This document shows, piece by piece, positions 1 through 9,800 of a DNA stretch of 64,000 nucleotides (positions within the stretch are counted from its first letter, which is position 1; each line of letters starts with the position of its first letter). The notes beneath the pieces were generated by a model, which saw nothing but the letters and a program-made list of their open reading frames with translations, had not been told where the DNA came from and made no database searches. A program made the translations under genes and the position numbers. This DNA comes from an uncultured Bacillota bacterium (GTDB lineage Bacteria > Bacillota > Clostridia > Lachnospirales > Lachnospiraceae), in assembly GCA_958352855.1 (NCBI GenBank), contig CATWQE010000011.1, positions 1 to 64,000 on the forward strand. Reading direction: 5' to 3'.

Positions 1-1031
1 GTATTTAAAAAGAGCGCTGTTACAAGGAACATACGCTCATTTCGTGACTGCAGATCTTCCAAAAGCCGTTTTGCTTCCCCTCCATAGGTATTCAGATCCG
101 ACGGAATGATATCCATATCGTACCCTGCTCTTACTGCTTTTTTCTGCTCTTCAATTTTCATTCTGTTGATATCCGTTACTTTACTTTTTACCAGCTTGAT
201 CGCTTTCATCTGATCCACAGACTGAATATGCAGATTTACGATCAAGTCCTTATCAATATCCAAAAACTCTGCCAGCATCTTGTCTGTCAGCTCCGGAGCA
301 AGGATCTGTAAATAAGAAACCGCCCCCATCGTATTTCCCATCTGGAAGGTCTTCCCTTCCTTAAAGACAAAACTGGTAGGCGCTACATAATCTTTTGTGT
401 TTAAACCAGTTTTGATCATAGAGCCATAATCAAACTGGAAATCTACTGTGGAATCTGGATTAAAGGTTTCATACAGGATACGCAATCGTTCCTCCCCATT
501 CAGAGGATACGCCATTACACCAAGGATCTTAAAGTTATTTAGGATATCTGACTCAATACGTTCCAGCTTCGGTTTTGCCTCCCGGATATTTTCCGCTTCG
601 ATGGAGAAGGTGATATACTTTGTTTTCACTAATCCATTGTTTCCTTTTGCAAGCTGCTTTTTCAGCATGTTGGCATATTCCATACGGATATCATCATAAG
701 CATCTCCCTGTGGACTGATCTTGATCACCTGCTCAAATTCTTTCATGCTGCTCTTATGATTGATAAAACTGAGCTGAAAATGGATGCTGCTGTCAAAATA
801 GTTCAGGAAATCACACCAGTTTTCAAAGATCGCATTCTTATCTTCATTCTGTGCTAACTGATAGTTGATATCGTAAAACCGGATACATTTGGAATAGACA
901 TTTCCCTGCACCCTGCAAATACCATCACTTCCCATTTCTTTGTAGGCAATGGTCTGTTGAACGGTAAGTTTCTTTACATCCTTCTTTCCATTCGTCTTTT
1001 TATTTGCGGCCTTTTTTCTTTTTCTTACCAC
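1..1031 (-). CDS. virB4: VirB4/TraE-type conjugation ATPase, N-terminal part (cut by window edge)
   Basis: About 343 codons are visible and the frame stays open to base 1, so the C-terminal ATPase half with its Walker motifs lies outside. I read a GTG start at 1031, because a strong GGAAAGGGGG site lies just upstream and an in-frame stop lies further up. The start overlaps the end of the prgI-like gene by 32 bases, implying translational coupling. The visible protein begins with a lysine-rich stretch, then the N-terminal domain typical of VirB4 proteins from Tn1549-type elements. Position straight after maff2-virB6-prgI is the standard order in these elements. In the family this ATPase powers pilus assembly and DNA transfer at the inner face of the membrane. 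Family call rests on context and my reading of the N-terminal sequence. Confidence 0.82.
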   Translation of the reverse strand, partial: MVRKRKKAANKKTNGKKDVKKLTVQQTIAYKEMGSDGICRVQGNVYSKCIRFYDINYQLAQNEDKNAIFENWCDFLNYFDSSIHFQLSFINHKSSMKEFEQVIKISPQGDAYDDIRMEYANMLKKQLAKGNNGLVKTKYITFSIEAENIREAKPKLERIESDILNNFKILGVMAYPLNGEERLRILYETFNPDSTVDFQFDYGSMIKTGLNTKDYVAPTSFVFKEGKTFQMGNTMGAVSYLQILAPELTDKMLAEFLDIDKDLIVNLHIQSVDQMKAIKLVKSKVTDINRMKIEEQKKAVRAGYDMDIIPSDLNTYGGEAKRLLEDLQSRNERMFLVTALFLN

Positions 1032-1404
1032 CGCTTTTTCCCCCTTTCCTCTCTTCCTTTCTCATAGTTTTCTGATCTTCTCCATCTGGATCCGATTCAT
1101 AATAGTTTTCAGTTTCATATTTTCTGACAGATGGCCGGATAAATTTCACCCGGATCACATGCATCAATACGTCTTCCAGATGCATTCCATCTTTCTCATA
1201 CATGGCAAACAAAAAGGCCGGCAGCATCATAAGTACCATAAGGACTGCAGCATTATTGATTCCAAGAGCATTTCGAAAGAGAAAATAACAGGGAATTCCC
1301 ATAGCTGCTCCAATGCCAATACAGATCAATTGCCTTTTCGTAAGATTAAATGCCACTTTATTCTTTACTTTCGTTAAATCTTTCGGCACACTCACATACG
1401 CCAT
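1000..1404 (-). CDS. PrgI family conjugation membrane protein
   Basis: A 134-residue protein opening MAYVSVPKDLTKVK, the recognisable start of PrgI family proteins (TcpE/VirB3-like position in Gram-positive conjugation systems). Two membrane segments lie at roughly residues 24-45 and 50-70, and the last 30 residues are a lysine-rich cytoplasmic tail. I chose the ATG at 1404 over a GTG nine bases upstream, because AAAGGAAG is 8 bases from the ATG but only about 2 from the GTG. Located between virB6-like and virB4-like genes. Likely an inner-membrane part of the mating channel. Confidence 0.88.
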   Translation of the reverse strand: MAYVSVPKDLTKVKNKVAFNLTKRQLICIGIGAAMGIPCYFLFRNALGINNAAVLMVLMMLPAFLFAMYEKDGMHLEDVLMHVIRVKFIRPSVRKYETENYYESDPDGEDQKTMRKEERKGGKSGGKKKKKGRK

Positions 1405-1424
1405 GTGTTTCACTTCCTTTCTTT

Positions 1425-2297
1425 TTAATGTGCATTAAAGATTGACTTACTGAGTGATCCTGTCTTGAACAGACTGAAACATAAGATCACCGTATATGCC
1501 ATTACACCAAATAATGAGGAACTCAGATTATCTGAAAACTGGATGCCTGCCACTAATACTGCATAAATAGCAACACATACCATCATCAGAAATGCCTGGA
1601 ATGCCAGGGCAAAGAGTCCTCTGAAATAATTCGTTCCGATCTGTCCCCACTCTCTGTTGCTCATCGTTGCGAATGGGATCGGTGCAACTGAGGTATAAAG
1701 GTAAATTTCTATCATACGGACATACAAGATAACCGTAATGAGTACAGACATGATCTTCATACAGAAACTTACGATCAAAGTTTCCAATGCCAATATCACA
1801 AGTTCTCCGATCTCCATGCTTTCTAATGTAGTAGATAAATCTGTGATCGCAGAGCTGATATCAATGGATGTATCTCCGGAAACCAGCCCTGCCGCCGAGT
1901 TTACGACGTTTTGTCCTACATCAAAGACCGCCATCGTAATGGTAAATGTATTGCTTACCAGATAAACGGCGATCCACATTTTTACAAAATACTTAAAGAA
2001 CATCCATGTATCAATATCATGCATATTATTTCGCTCTGTCAGCATGGAGATCAGTTCATAACACAGTACAAATGTTATGATGATACCTGCAATCGGCATG
2101 ATGACTGAATTTGACAGTCCTTCGATCATACTAAAGATACTGCCATTCCATCCTTGTGGCGTCTGTCCAACCTGGCCCGCAATCTCACTTGTCTTCTGAT
2201 TGACATCCGTAAACATACGGTCCAGGTTAGAACTGATCATACCTGTTAGAAGTTCCCTCATCCATTCCTCAATCGCATCAAAAATTTGATTGAACAT
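1425..2297 (-). CDS. VirB6/TrbL-like conjugation channel protein
   Basis: A 290-residue polytopic membrane protein. An amphipathic N-terminus is followed by about six hydrophobic segments (near residues 68-90, 105-128, 165-190, 195-215, 225-250 and 260-280), with a Ser/Thr-rich extracellular loop near 130-160. Length and pattern match the VirB6/TrbL-like family (CD1112 type) of Tn1549 elements, which forms the inner-membrane part of the type IV secretion channel. The ATG is preceded by AAAGGAG at good spacing. It lies 20 bases after the Maff2 gene and before prgI, the usual order. Confidence 0.87.
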   Translation of the reverse strand: MFNQIFDAIEEWMRELLTGMISSNLDRMFTDVNQKTSEIAGQVGQTPQGWNGSIFSMIEGLSNSVIMPIAGIIITFVLCYELISMLTERNNMHDIDTWMFFKYFVKMWIAVYLVSNTFTITMAVFDVGQNVVNSAAGLVSGDTSIDISSAITDLSTTLESMEIGELVILALETLIVSFCMKIMSVLITVILYVRMIEIYLYTSVAPIPFATMSNREWGQIGTNYFRGLFALAFQAFLMMVCVAIYAVLVAGIQFSDNLSSSLFGVMAYTVILCFSLFKTGSLSKSIFNAH

Positions 2298-2316
2298 GGA
2301 TCTCTACTCCTTTCTT

Positions 2317-2532
2317 TTAACCAAATAATCCACTCAAAAGCGGAATCAACTGTGTACCGATCAGAATTACACCACCGCCACTCATAAGCTGCTTAATTCC
2401 CTGTGATTTTGCGCCCGGATTATCATTTCCGTAACCTTCCATCAGGTTGATGACTCCCCAGACACCAAGACCTGCACCAATCGCTACGACTAATGTCTGT
2501 AAGATTGTAATTGCACTTCCGAAAAATCCCAT
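2317..2532 (-). CDS. Maff2 family small membrane protein (pilin-like)
   Basis: 71 residues with two hydrophobic helices (about 8-28 and 48-70) around a short loop rich in Gly, Asn and Asp (NDNPGAKSQGIKQLM). This matches the Maff2 family found before virB6 in Tn1549-like elements, which resembles VirB2-type pilins; the pilin role is inference. The annotated ATG has a poor ribosome site. A much stronger AAAGGAGAGAGG lies upstream, 5-11 bases before an in-frame CTG at 2571 that would add 13 residues, and an 8-bp hairpin occupies the space between. The true start is therefore uncertain. Confidence 0.85.
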   Translation of the reverse strand: MGFFGSAITILQTLVVAIGAGLGVWGVINLMEGYGNDNPGAKSQGIKQLMSGGGVILIGTQLIPLLSGLFG

Positions 2533-2546
2533 ATTCTTTTCTGAAT

Positions 2547-2576
2547 AAACGCTGTTTCTATGGTCTGTCAGCGTTT
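2547..2576 (-). promoter_or_regulatory. Hairpin in the leader just before maff2
   Basis: The arms at 2547-2554 and 2569-2576 (AAACGCTG/CAGCGTTT) are perfect 8-bp complements with a 14-base loop. It sits about 15 bases upstream of the maff2 ATG with no T-run, so it is not a terminator. It may stabilise the pilin mRNA or control translation. Confidence 0.45.
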
Positions 2577-2701
2577 CCTCTCTCCTTTCCCTATTATTCA
2601 GACCTCTTTTTTACCTGTTTTATTTGCAAGGTGATCTTATTTTTATCTTCATTTCCTTCTCCTTTCTGCCTGATCATCAGGACTTTTTCTAAAAAAAACG
2701 C

Positions 2702-2737
2702 AAAAAAAGAGCACATAGATGGATATCTACATGCTCT
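2702..2737 (-). terminator. Intrinsic terminator after the XRE gene
   Basis: A 12-bp stem (arms beginning AGAGCA and ending TGCTCT, two G-U pairs in RNA) is followed on the minus strand by a run of seven T, then a second T-run. It ends the XRE-regulator transcript and insulates it from the maff2 operon. The roughly 120 bases between here and maff2 contain two strong Shine-Dalgarno sequences, and one precedes a 10-codon ORF. Confidence 0.8.
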
Positions 2738-2773
2738 AACGCTTTTTATTCTGTTTTTCTTATGAAATTTGAT

Positions 2774-3289
2774 TTATCGTTTTTTATATGTGAATGCAAT
2801 TCCAATGATTGATCCCGTAAGAAGAAATGGGGCCAATCTGATAAATAAAAACTCAAAACCATGTAATAGAGTACCTACGATTGCCAACTCTGGATCATTA
2901 AAATCCCAAGTCAAATATTCACCATTCATAGCAGCAAAAGCAATAAAAATTATTGTAATGATTGCACATAATGAAATAAGCAAATAACGGACTGTATGAA
3001 GTCTCATAGAACTTCTTTTAGCAAGTTGAAGATTGATAACTTCAAGCTTCTCTGAAATGCTCTTCATATTTTCTTTATCCAAACATTCTTCCTGTACAGT
3101 TTCTCCAAGTAAGGTGCTTACAGATGTATCTAATTCCTCTGCTAATGAAATAATCATACTTGAATCAGGAACGGATAATCCTTTTTCCCATTTGGATATT
3201 GTTTGCCTTACTACATTTAACCTTATAGCTAGTTCTTCTTGCGAAAGTCCTTTTGATTTTCGCAAATTTCTAATATTCTCATTTAACAT
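2774..3289 (-). CDS. XRE family regulator with C-terminal membrane anchor
   Basis: 171 residues. Residues 1-60 form a HTH_3/XRE DNA-binding domain (MLNENIRNLRKSKGLSQEEL, then a recognition helix containing VVRQTISKWEKG). Two hydrophobic segments follow near residues 103-123 and 145-165. I place the start at 3289 because GGAGG lies 8 bases upstream; the longer frame would add an unlikely hydrophobic N-terminus. Membrane-tethered XRE proteins of this layout occur as accessory regulators in Firmicutes. It lies between virD4 and maff2, which interrupts the conjugation operon, so I read it with the downstream-facing lipoprotein as cargo. Target unknown. Confidence 0.8.
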   Translation of the reverse strand: MLNENIRNLRKSKGLSQEELAIRLNVVRQTISKWEKGLSVPDSSMIISLAEELDTSVSTLLGETVQEECLDKENMKSISEKLEVINLQLAKRSSMRLHTVRYLLISLCAIITIIFIAFAAMNGEYLTWDFNDPELAIVGTLLHGFEFLFIRLAPFLLTGSIIGIAFTYKKR

Positions 3290-3426
3290 ACCCTGTGCCT
3301 CCTTTGTTTTGATACAATCATTAAATATCAAAACAACCATTGCCACAAGCAACGCGAATTAACATCTCCTATTATTGCATCAAATTCATATTTTTCAGTT
3401 CTACAAACTGAAATTTGTAAGTTCCT

Positions 3427-4158
3427 TTATTCGTATAGTTTTTCATAGGCAGGCAATGCTTTCCATTCATCGGTTGCAGTAAGTCGTTTACAAATTTCTT
3501 CGCAAACAGAAAGAAATTGTTGCCCCTTTTCGTCCTCTGATACAAATGATAGACTAATATTTTCTGCTGTAATAGTCTTTACTTCTCCATTTTCTCTTAC
3601 TGTAAGTATTAGTGTCATAGGAGGTTCGGACGCTCCGCTTTTAGGGTCATAAATATCGGGGTAGGATTTTACATCAAGCGAAACAAGTAAATTGTAGATG
3701 TATTCTTTATCTTCATCAGTAAGTTGATAATAAGTAATATAGTCTTCAGGATTTGTTGCATCAGTAGTTTTCACTAATTTACCTGTTTGGCTGTCATAAG
3801 AACTAATACCATAACAGTTCCAGACAAGAGAAAATGAAAAATCTTCTGGGATATTTGTAGGTGCTAATGGTGTGCCGCAGATAAGTTCGCAACTTTCAAC
3901 AATGCCAGTATCGTTGTATGTAATAAAAAGCATCATACTTTCATCAAGTTGCCATACATCTTCTTTGTCCTCGCTCTCAACAGGCTCGCCCCAAGCTTCT
4001 CTAATATCCTTAATATCTTTACCTGTTAATGCTTCATTGACTTCTTCATACCCCATTTCTGATACATCACTAATAGAGGGGATTTTTTCTTTACTACTAC
4101 ATCCTATCAATCCCAACAAGAATATAAGAACTAATACGATTGATAATACCTTTTTCAT
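3427..4158 (-). CDS. Predicted lipoprotein of unknown function
   Basis: 243 residues with a lysine start, a hydrophobic stretch and a lipobox LIGC near residue 20, so it is an exported lipid-anchored protein. The start at 4158 has AAAGGAG 10 bases upstream. The mature part is acidic with a segment resembling the outer-surface SmpA/BLIP-like folds (short glycine-poor repeat containing REAWGEPVESEDKEDVW), but I do not recognise a specific family. It has 57 bases to the virD4 stop and 130 bases to the XRE gene. Probable cargo of the element; possible roles such as immunity or sensing are guesses. Confidence 0.72.
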   Translation of the reverse strand: MKKVLSIVLVLIFLLGLIGCSSKEKIPSISDVSEMGYEEVNEALTGKDIKDIREAWGEPVESEDKEDVWQLDESMMLFITYNDTGIVESCELICGTPLAPTNIPEDFSFSLVWNCYGISSYDSQTGKLVKTTDATNPEDYITYYQLTDEDKEYIYNLLVSLDVKSYPDIYDPKSGASEPPMTLILTVRENGEVKTITAENISLSFVSEDEKGQQFLSVCEEICKRLTATDEWKALPAYEKLYE

Positions 4159-4235
4159 ACAATCACACTCCTTTGTCAAATTCTAATTCGTCTTTATAAA
4201 AACATATCACATTTCTAGCCCAAAAGATACTCTTT

Positions 4236-6056
4236 TTAGTTTACTTCTTCCTCTATCACTGCTTTCACATCCTCTTCTGTTACATTTACTTCATACACTT
4301 CAAATTCTGTATCCTGCGAAAAGACCAGCTTATGCTCCAGGTATTTTTCCACATCAAACGCATTCCTTTTATTTGCATCTGCCAATTCCTTATATCTCTT
4401 ATGCTTTGTGATATCATATTTGTTACTGAGAAATGGCCGCACGCCTCGAAGCTGTAAGATACATTTATTTCCATCCATTACAGCCAGTTCATCCCGGCTC
4501 ATCAATTCTTTCCCTGTCTTCTGATAATTCAAACCATAGGACTGGCTTGTCCCTCTGGTATCAGAGGTATTGTAAAGATCGATGGTCTCTTTTCCCAGCG
4601 TTTCCGAGATTTCCTTTAACGTGGAGCTTTCTTTTCCTCCAAGAAATAATACGGTATCGCAATTCCCCGTGATGGTTTCCGCAGCATCCTTATAAATGGT
4701 TTTTAACTGGCTTTGCGACTGTAAGATAATAGAGGCGGAGATCTCACGGCTTCGGATCGTTGCGATCAGTTTATCAAATTTCGGGATCTGGCCGATATTA
4801 CTGAACTCATCCAGCAGTAATCGCACATGGTACGGAAGTCTTCCACCATGCTCATCATCTGCTTTATCACAGAGCAGATTAAAAAGCTGTGTGTACATGA
4901 TCGCCACCACAAAGTTGAAAGTATCATCGGTATCACTGATAATAACAAACATTGCTGTCTTCTGATCCCCGATCATATCCAGCTCCATCTCATCATAGGA
5001 CATGATCTCCCGAAGCTCCTGGATATCAAAAGGAGCTAATCTGGCTCCACAGGAAATAAGGATCGACTTCGCTGTTTTTCCGGCGGCCAGCTTATATTTT
5101 CGATATTGTCTGACTGCAAAGTGTTCCGGATTCTCCGCTTCCAATTCTTCAAACAGTTCATCTACCGCATTCTTAAATTCTTCATCATCTTCTCTCGTTT
5201 CACTGGCATTGATGAATTCCAAAAGAGTAGAAAAGTTCTGTTCCTCTTCCGGTGCTTCATACCAGATATAACCGATCAGGGCAGAATACAGAAGACGTTC
5301 CGCTTTGATCCAGAAATCTTCCGTAGATTTTTCTCCTTCCCCCTTCGTATTTGCTATGATAGTATTCACCAGTTTTAAGATATCCTTTTCACTACGGATG
5401 TAATGGAATGGATTATAGTGCATGGACTTTTTAAAATTGATCGTATTCAGCACCTTGATCCGATAGCCGCCATTTACCAGCATCTTTCCACACTCTACAA
5501 TGATCGTTCCCTTTGGATCTGTCACCACATAAGATACGCGATCTGTCATCTGCATCAGATTGGGTTTCACATAAAATCTGGTTTTACCGGATCCTGAGCC
5601 CCCGATCACGATCACATTCTTGTTTCTGGCATATTGGGGAGCCTTTGGCCTGCTGTTCATCGTAAGCCGTTCTGTTTCGGTCAGAATGATGTTATTTTCA
5701 AACACCGGATCTTCAAATGGCTCGATATCCTTCCGGTTTCCCCATCTGGCCGATCCATACTCTTCTCCATGCCGGAACTTCTTCGCATTCTTCGCTTTAT
5801 AATACAAGATCAACCGAAAGAGAAGTGCGGTCACCACTCCTCCTAACAGATCCTGCATATGGAAGCTTGGCAGCCAGTTGGTAAATGCCAGTTGGAAATT
5901 CATCAGCATCACACCGATTTTTTCAATCATACTGTCACCAATACAATGGCGGTATAGCCAAAAACATTTATCTGCAAGATAGAAGATGATCAGATACGGA
6001 ATGCTTAATATCACCACTCTCTTCATCTGGATATTCTGCATCTTTTCCCGGATCAT
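4236..6056 (-). CDS. virD4: VirD4-like type IV coupling protein
   Basis: 606 residues, the usual length for Gram-positive VirD4/TraG coupling proteins. Two membrane segments lie near residues 14-28 and 70-86. Walker A GGSGSGKT lies at about 152-159, and Walker B is visible as LLLDEFSNIG, followed by the conserved SQSQLKTIYKDAAETITGN region. It binds the relaxase-DNA complex and feeds it to the secretion channel using ATP. The start ATG overlaps the pcfB stop by 4 bases, so the two are translated together. Downstream, the normal order to maff2 is broken by the lipoprotein and XRE genes. Confidence 0.95.
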   Translation of the reverse strand: MIREKMQNIQMKRVVILSIPYLIIFYLADKCFWLYRHCIGDSMIEKIGVMLMNFQLAFTNWLPSFHMQDLLGGVVTALLFRLILYYKAKNAKKFRHGEEYGSARWGNRKDIEPFEDPVFENNIILTETERLTMNSRPKAPQYARNKNVIVIGGSGSGKTRFYVKPNLMQMTDRVSYVVTDPKGTIIVECGKMLVNGGYRIKVLNTINFKKSMHYNPFHYIRSEKDILKLVNTIIANTKGEGEKSTEDFWIKAERLLYSALIGYIWYEAPEEEQNFSTLLEFINASETREDDEEFKNAVDELFEELEAENPEHFAVRQYRKYKLAAGKTAKSILISCGARLAPFDIQELREIMSYDEMELDMIGDQKTAMFVIISDTDDTFNFVVAIMYTQLFNLLCDKADDEHGGRLPYHVRLLLDEFSNIGQIPKFDKLIATIRSREISASIILQSQSQLKTIYKDAAETITGNCDTVLFLGGKESSTLKEISETLGKETIDLYNTSDTRGTSQSYGLNYQKTGKELMSRDELAVMDGNKCILQLRGVRPFLSNKYDITKHKRYKELADANKRNAFDVEKYLEHKLVFSQDTEFEVYEVNVTEEDVKAVIEEEVN

Positions 6057-6616
6057 CGTTCCTGCCCTCTGACTTTCTGCTTCGTCTTGATTCTCTGACG
6101 ATGTTTTGCTTTCCTCTCCTGTGTCTTCTGCAGTTTCTTTCGGACAGAAGGCTTTTTCTTTTTAGACTGATCCAGCTCTATGCCTGCATATTCTTTAAAA
6201 GCAGCCGTCATCACGTCCACATCTTTCGATTTAAAAAATACCAGATACAATGGCGGTTCCACATGGGAATCCTTTTTCAGACTATAATCGATCCCATATT
6301 TCCGGGCTACCCGGTCAAATGACTTGATATTTTGATCCGTGATCTGAATATTGGTAAGCTGTGCTCCCTGTGCGATCAGTTGTTTTATCGTCTGCTTTCC
6401 ATGAGGCTTTTTCATCTCCTGTCGTTTTCTTTCTTTTTCTCTGCCCTTTTCCTGTGCTTTTCCCGTTTTGACAGCCTGTTTCACCTGTACCCGCTTCTGT
6501 TTCTGTCTGCTCATTCCATCCAGAAATTTTCTCATAGATGCCTTTAGCACGCCGGTACTCATCCGGGTTGTCTGGACACACAGAGCTATGATTTTTTCAT
6601 TCACTTCATCCTGCAA
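6053..6616 (-). CDS. PcfB family conjugation accessory protein
   Basis: 187 residues, strongly basic, with a Lys/Arg-rich middle (about 40-75) and C-terminus (150-187). The segment around residues 80-150 (IKQLIAQGAQLTNIQITDQN onward) is the recognisable PcfB/DUF3801 core. In pCF10 PcfB helps link the relaxosome to the VirD4-type coupling protein; that role is assumed here. The start is a TTG immediately after the stop of the upstream gene, with GGGAGTGG 7 bases ahead. Overlaps virD4 by 4 bases. Confidence 0.9.
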   Translation of the reverse strand: MQDEVNEKIIALCVQTTRMSTGVLKASMRKFLDGMSRQKQKRVQVKQAVKTGKAQEKGREKERKRQEMKKPHGKQTIKQLIAQGAQLTNIQITDQNIKSFDRVARKYGIDYSLKKDSHVEPPLYLVFFKSKDVDVMTAAFKEYAGIELDQSKKKKPSVRKKLQKTQERKAKHRQRIKTKQKVRGQER

Positions 6617-6814
6617 TTAACCACTCCCTTTCTTCCCTTGATCCTTTTGGGGAAGCAAATAATAGCACTGCTTCTCAATACAGCCCTTTTTTCTCCCTCC
6701 CCACCAATAGCAATATTTACAAGACCAGGGTTTTTCTTCACTGTATTTTCTCGCCGGCATTGCCGCATTTGGTTCCACGATCAGGTTCTTATCTCTTCTC
6801 CTGTCCATCCTCAT
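6617..6814 (-). CDS. Small cysteine-rich protein of conjugative elements
   Basis: 65 residues with a CKYCYWW motif followed by Cys and a further CYYLLP near the C-terminus, suggesting a small metal-binding knuckle. Good GGAGG site before ATG 6814. It ends directly against the TTG of pcfB, so it belongs to the conjugation operon. It lies after the terminator of the adhesin gene and is therefore the first gene I can assign to that transcript. Function unknown. Confidence 0.65.
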   Translation of the reverse strand: MRMDRRRDKNLIVEPNAAMPARKYSEEKPWSCKYCYWWGGRKKGCIEKQCYYLLPQKDQGKKGSG

Positions 6815-6825
6815 GTTCCTCCTTA

Positions 6826-6868
6826 CAAAAAAGCGTTCACAGATTCCCTCAGGTTTCCATGAACGCTT
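6826..6868 (-). terminator. Intrinsic terminator of the adhesin gene
   Basis: Perfect 9-bp stem AAGCGTTCA/TGAACGCTT (6831-6839 and 6860-6868) with a 20-base loop, followed on the minus strand by a T-run. It is the only separation between the adhesin gene and the conjugation operon. Confidence 0.85.
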
Positions 6869-6877
6869 TCCCTTACA

Positions 6878-9800
6878 TTATTTCTTCTTTATTTTTCTTC
6901 CAAGGACTACCACTCCACTTAAGCTCATTCCAAGCACGATCAGCCATAACAGCAAGTTGGTGTTATCCCCAGTCTTCGGTGCATCTTTAGAAGGTTTTCC
7001 ACCTTCCGGAGTGCTTTCTTTTGGTTTTTCCTCATCAACCATAACAACCTTCTGCACTTCGGCGGTATCTTTTACTTCAAATTCCACATCCTTTGCAACC
7101 AGATAACCTTCCGGTGCCGTTTCTTCCCTGAGCGTGTACTTTCCGATCGGAAGCATCTCTATATAATGTGCTTCTTCTGTAGATGTCCAGCTTTCTACCA
7201 CTTTTCCATCTTCATCTAAGATCGTAAGCTTTGCACCTGGAAGCTCTTTTCCTGCGATATCCTGTTTCGAGATCAACACCTTTGTCACATCATCTTTCAT
7301 CTCCTGTTTCTGGATTTCTGCAGTATTTTCTACTGTAAAGGTAATGCTCTCAGCAGTTACATATCCATCTGCCGGTTTTGTTTCTGTCATCGTATAGGAT
7401 TTTCCAACTGTCAGTTCCTTGATCACATGGGCTTTCTCTGTAGATACCCACTCATCGATTACATTTCCGTCTTCATCTGTCACCTTCAGATAAGCCCCCG
7501 GAAGTTCTTTTCCTGTGGTAAGGTCTGTTTTCGTAAGTTCTACCGTTGTCGGCTCATTTTCAAAAACAAACTCATAGGAAACCTCGGCTTCTTCTGGTTT
7601 TCCATACTCAAAAGTGAATTCCTTTTCTTCATTCGATGTCACAAAACCATCCGGTGCATAGATTTCTTTTACGATATAGGTCCCATCCACTGGAAGATCT
7701 GCTTTGAAAAGGATCTGTCCATTTTCATCCGTTGTTTTCTGCTCGATCAACGTTCCGGCTTCCATCAGGACTTTTCCATCTCTGCCTTTGATATCTTCTT
7801 TTGTAAATAAGCCGAAGATCGCACCTTCCAGCATACGTTCTGTTTCCTTTTCTTTTTTAAGGATCGTTACTTTTATCTTCTGCCGGTTGTTCTGCCATTC
7901 TTCATCAAAAGTAACCACTGGTGTATCCTGGTCACGATAGGTCAGATCCACAAATCTAGGCTCTCCATCCAGTACAAAACCATGTGCCGTTTTCACTTCC
8001 TTCACATAATATTTTCCTACCGGAAGGTCTTCCATTTTTGCGATTCCCTTCTCATCGGTTGTGACCGTGCCTACCAGCTCATCTTGCTTATAATGGTCTG
8101 CACTTATGCCATCTGCAGCCTTGATATCTTCTGCAGCATAGACTTCAAAGGTGACTTCACTTAAGTTTCCTGTGATATATTCAAAGAAATGTTCTACCGT
8201 TCCTTTCACATTATCCAGAAGAGTGATCTTCTCTAAAAATTCTCCCTTTTTGTTGATGATCAGAAGCCCTTTTGGAACCTCATCCTTCATTTCCACTTTC
8301 TGTACTTCGGCAGTATCTTTGATCATAAATGTCACATCCGTTGCTTTCAGATAACCGTATGGAGCAAATTCTTCATGAAGAATATAAGTTTCCCCTACTG
8401 CAAGACGTTTGATCACATGTGGCTTCCCTTTTACGGAAGTCCATTCATCAATTACTGTTCCATCTTTATCAATCACTTTCAGGCTTGCGCCCTCCAGCTC
8501 TACGCCTGTGGTCAGATCAGACTTTGTGAACTCTGCTGTAGTCGGTTCATTCTTCTTTACGGCCTGTAAGGAAACAATCTTTGTCTCCTGTCCCTGATAC
8601 TCTGCAACAAATTCCAACACCTCATCCGAAGAAACAAAACCTTCCGGCGCTTTTAATTCTTTTACATAGTATTCTCCAAATGGAAGATCCAGGGTGCATG
8701 TTGCCATACCGTTCTCATCGGATGTCATTTCCTGTAATAAGGTATCTGCTTTCACAAGAACTTTTCCATTTGCCCGGATATCTTTCTTGTTATAGATGCC
8801 AAACACAGCCCCGGATAATACCCGTCCATTTTCTGCATCCTGTTTTTCTACGGAAATAGCGACTTTCTGTCTGTCATTTCCTACGATTGCTTCTGCTTCA
8901 ACGATCGGTGTATCCTGATCCTGATAAGTTAATGCAACCTTTACCGGCTCCGGATTTAATACAAATCCTTCCGGTGCCTTTGTTTCCACTACATAGTATC
9001 TTCCGAGCGGCAGATCCTTTGCTACAGCTTTTCCACTCTCTCCCGTTGTGATCGTTGTCACAAGCGTATCCTTTGCATAAAGTACGATAGGTTTTCCCTC
9101 CGCATCTTTTTGATGATCCGGAGTGCAGATATCCTCTGCCGCACGAACTTCAAATTCCGCCCCGGAAAGGTACTGTTCTTTATAGATAAAGTCGTTCTCA
9201 AAACCGGAAAGCATCTCACCTTTCTTATACACAATAAGATTTCCCTTTACCGGCTGATCTTCATAGGAAACTTCAATGATCACATCTCCACTTACTCCAT
9301 CTACTTCATAGGCAGTATCCGAATCCACGGTGATCTCTACATAGTTTTTGTTCACAACATATCCATCCGGTGCTGTCACTTCTTCAATACGATAGTGCCC
9401 GATTTCTAAGTTTTTCGGTAAGATCAGGTATCCCTGGCTGTCCGTAAAGAAAGATTTATGGACTGTGACCGTAGGATAGGTTGTTACCTGTTCCACATAT
9501 TTCTTATGCTCCAGATCATAAATTTTAAATTCTGTGCCGGCTACTAACACCGGTTTCTTTGTTTCATCATCTTTTTTGATGATCTTTAACTTTGCGGAAA
9601 ATTCTTTGTCCAACAGTACCTTCCAAACCTGCGGTTTATCCGGATTGTTTTCACGGATGGTAATCTCAAAATCCTCTACCGGTTTATAATTATGAGGTGT
9701 GGTTGTTTCTCGTACAATATACGTTCCGTATGGAAGCGGAATACTGCACGCATACCCTTTCTCATCTGTGAACATTTCCGTTTTACCATCTGCTGTAAGG

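Noticed and set aside
2511..2987. Plus-strand open frames around maff2 and the XRE gene
   Set aside because: Hydrophobic low-complexity translations antisense to real genes or terminator DNA, without ribosome sites.
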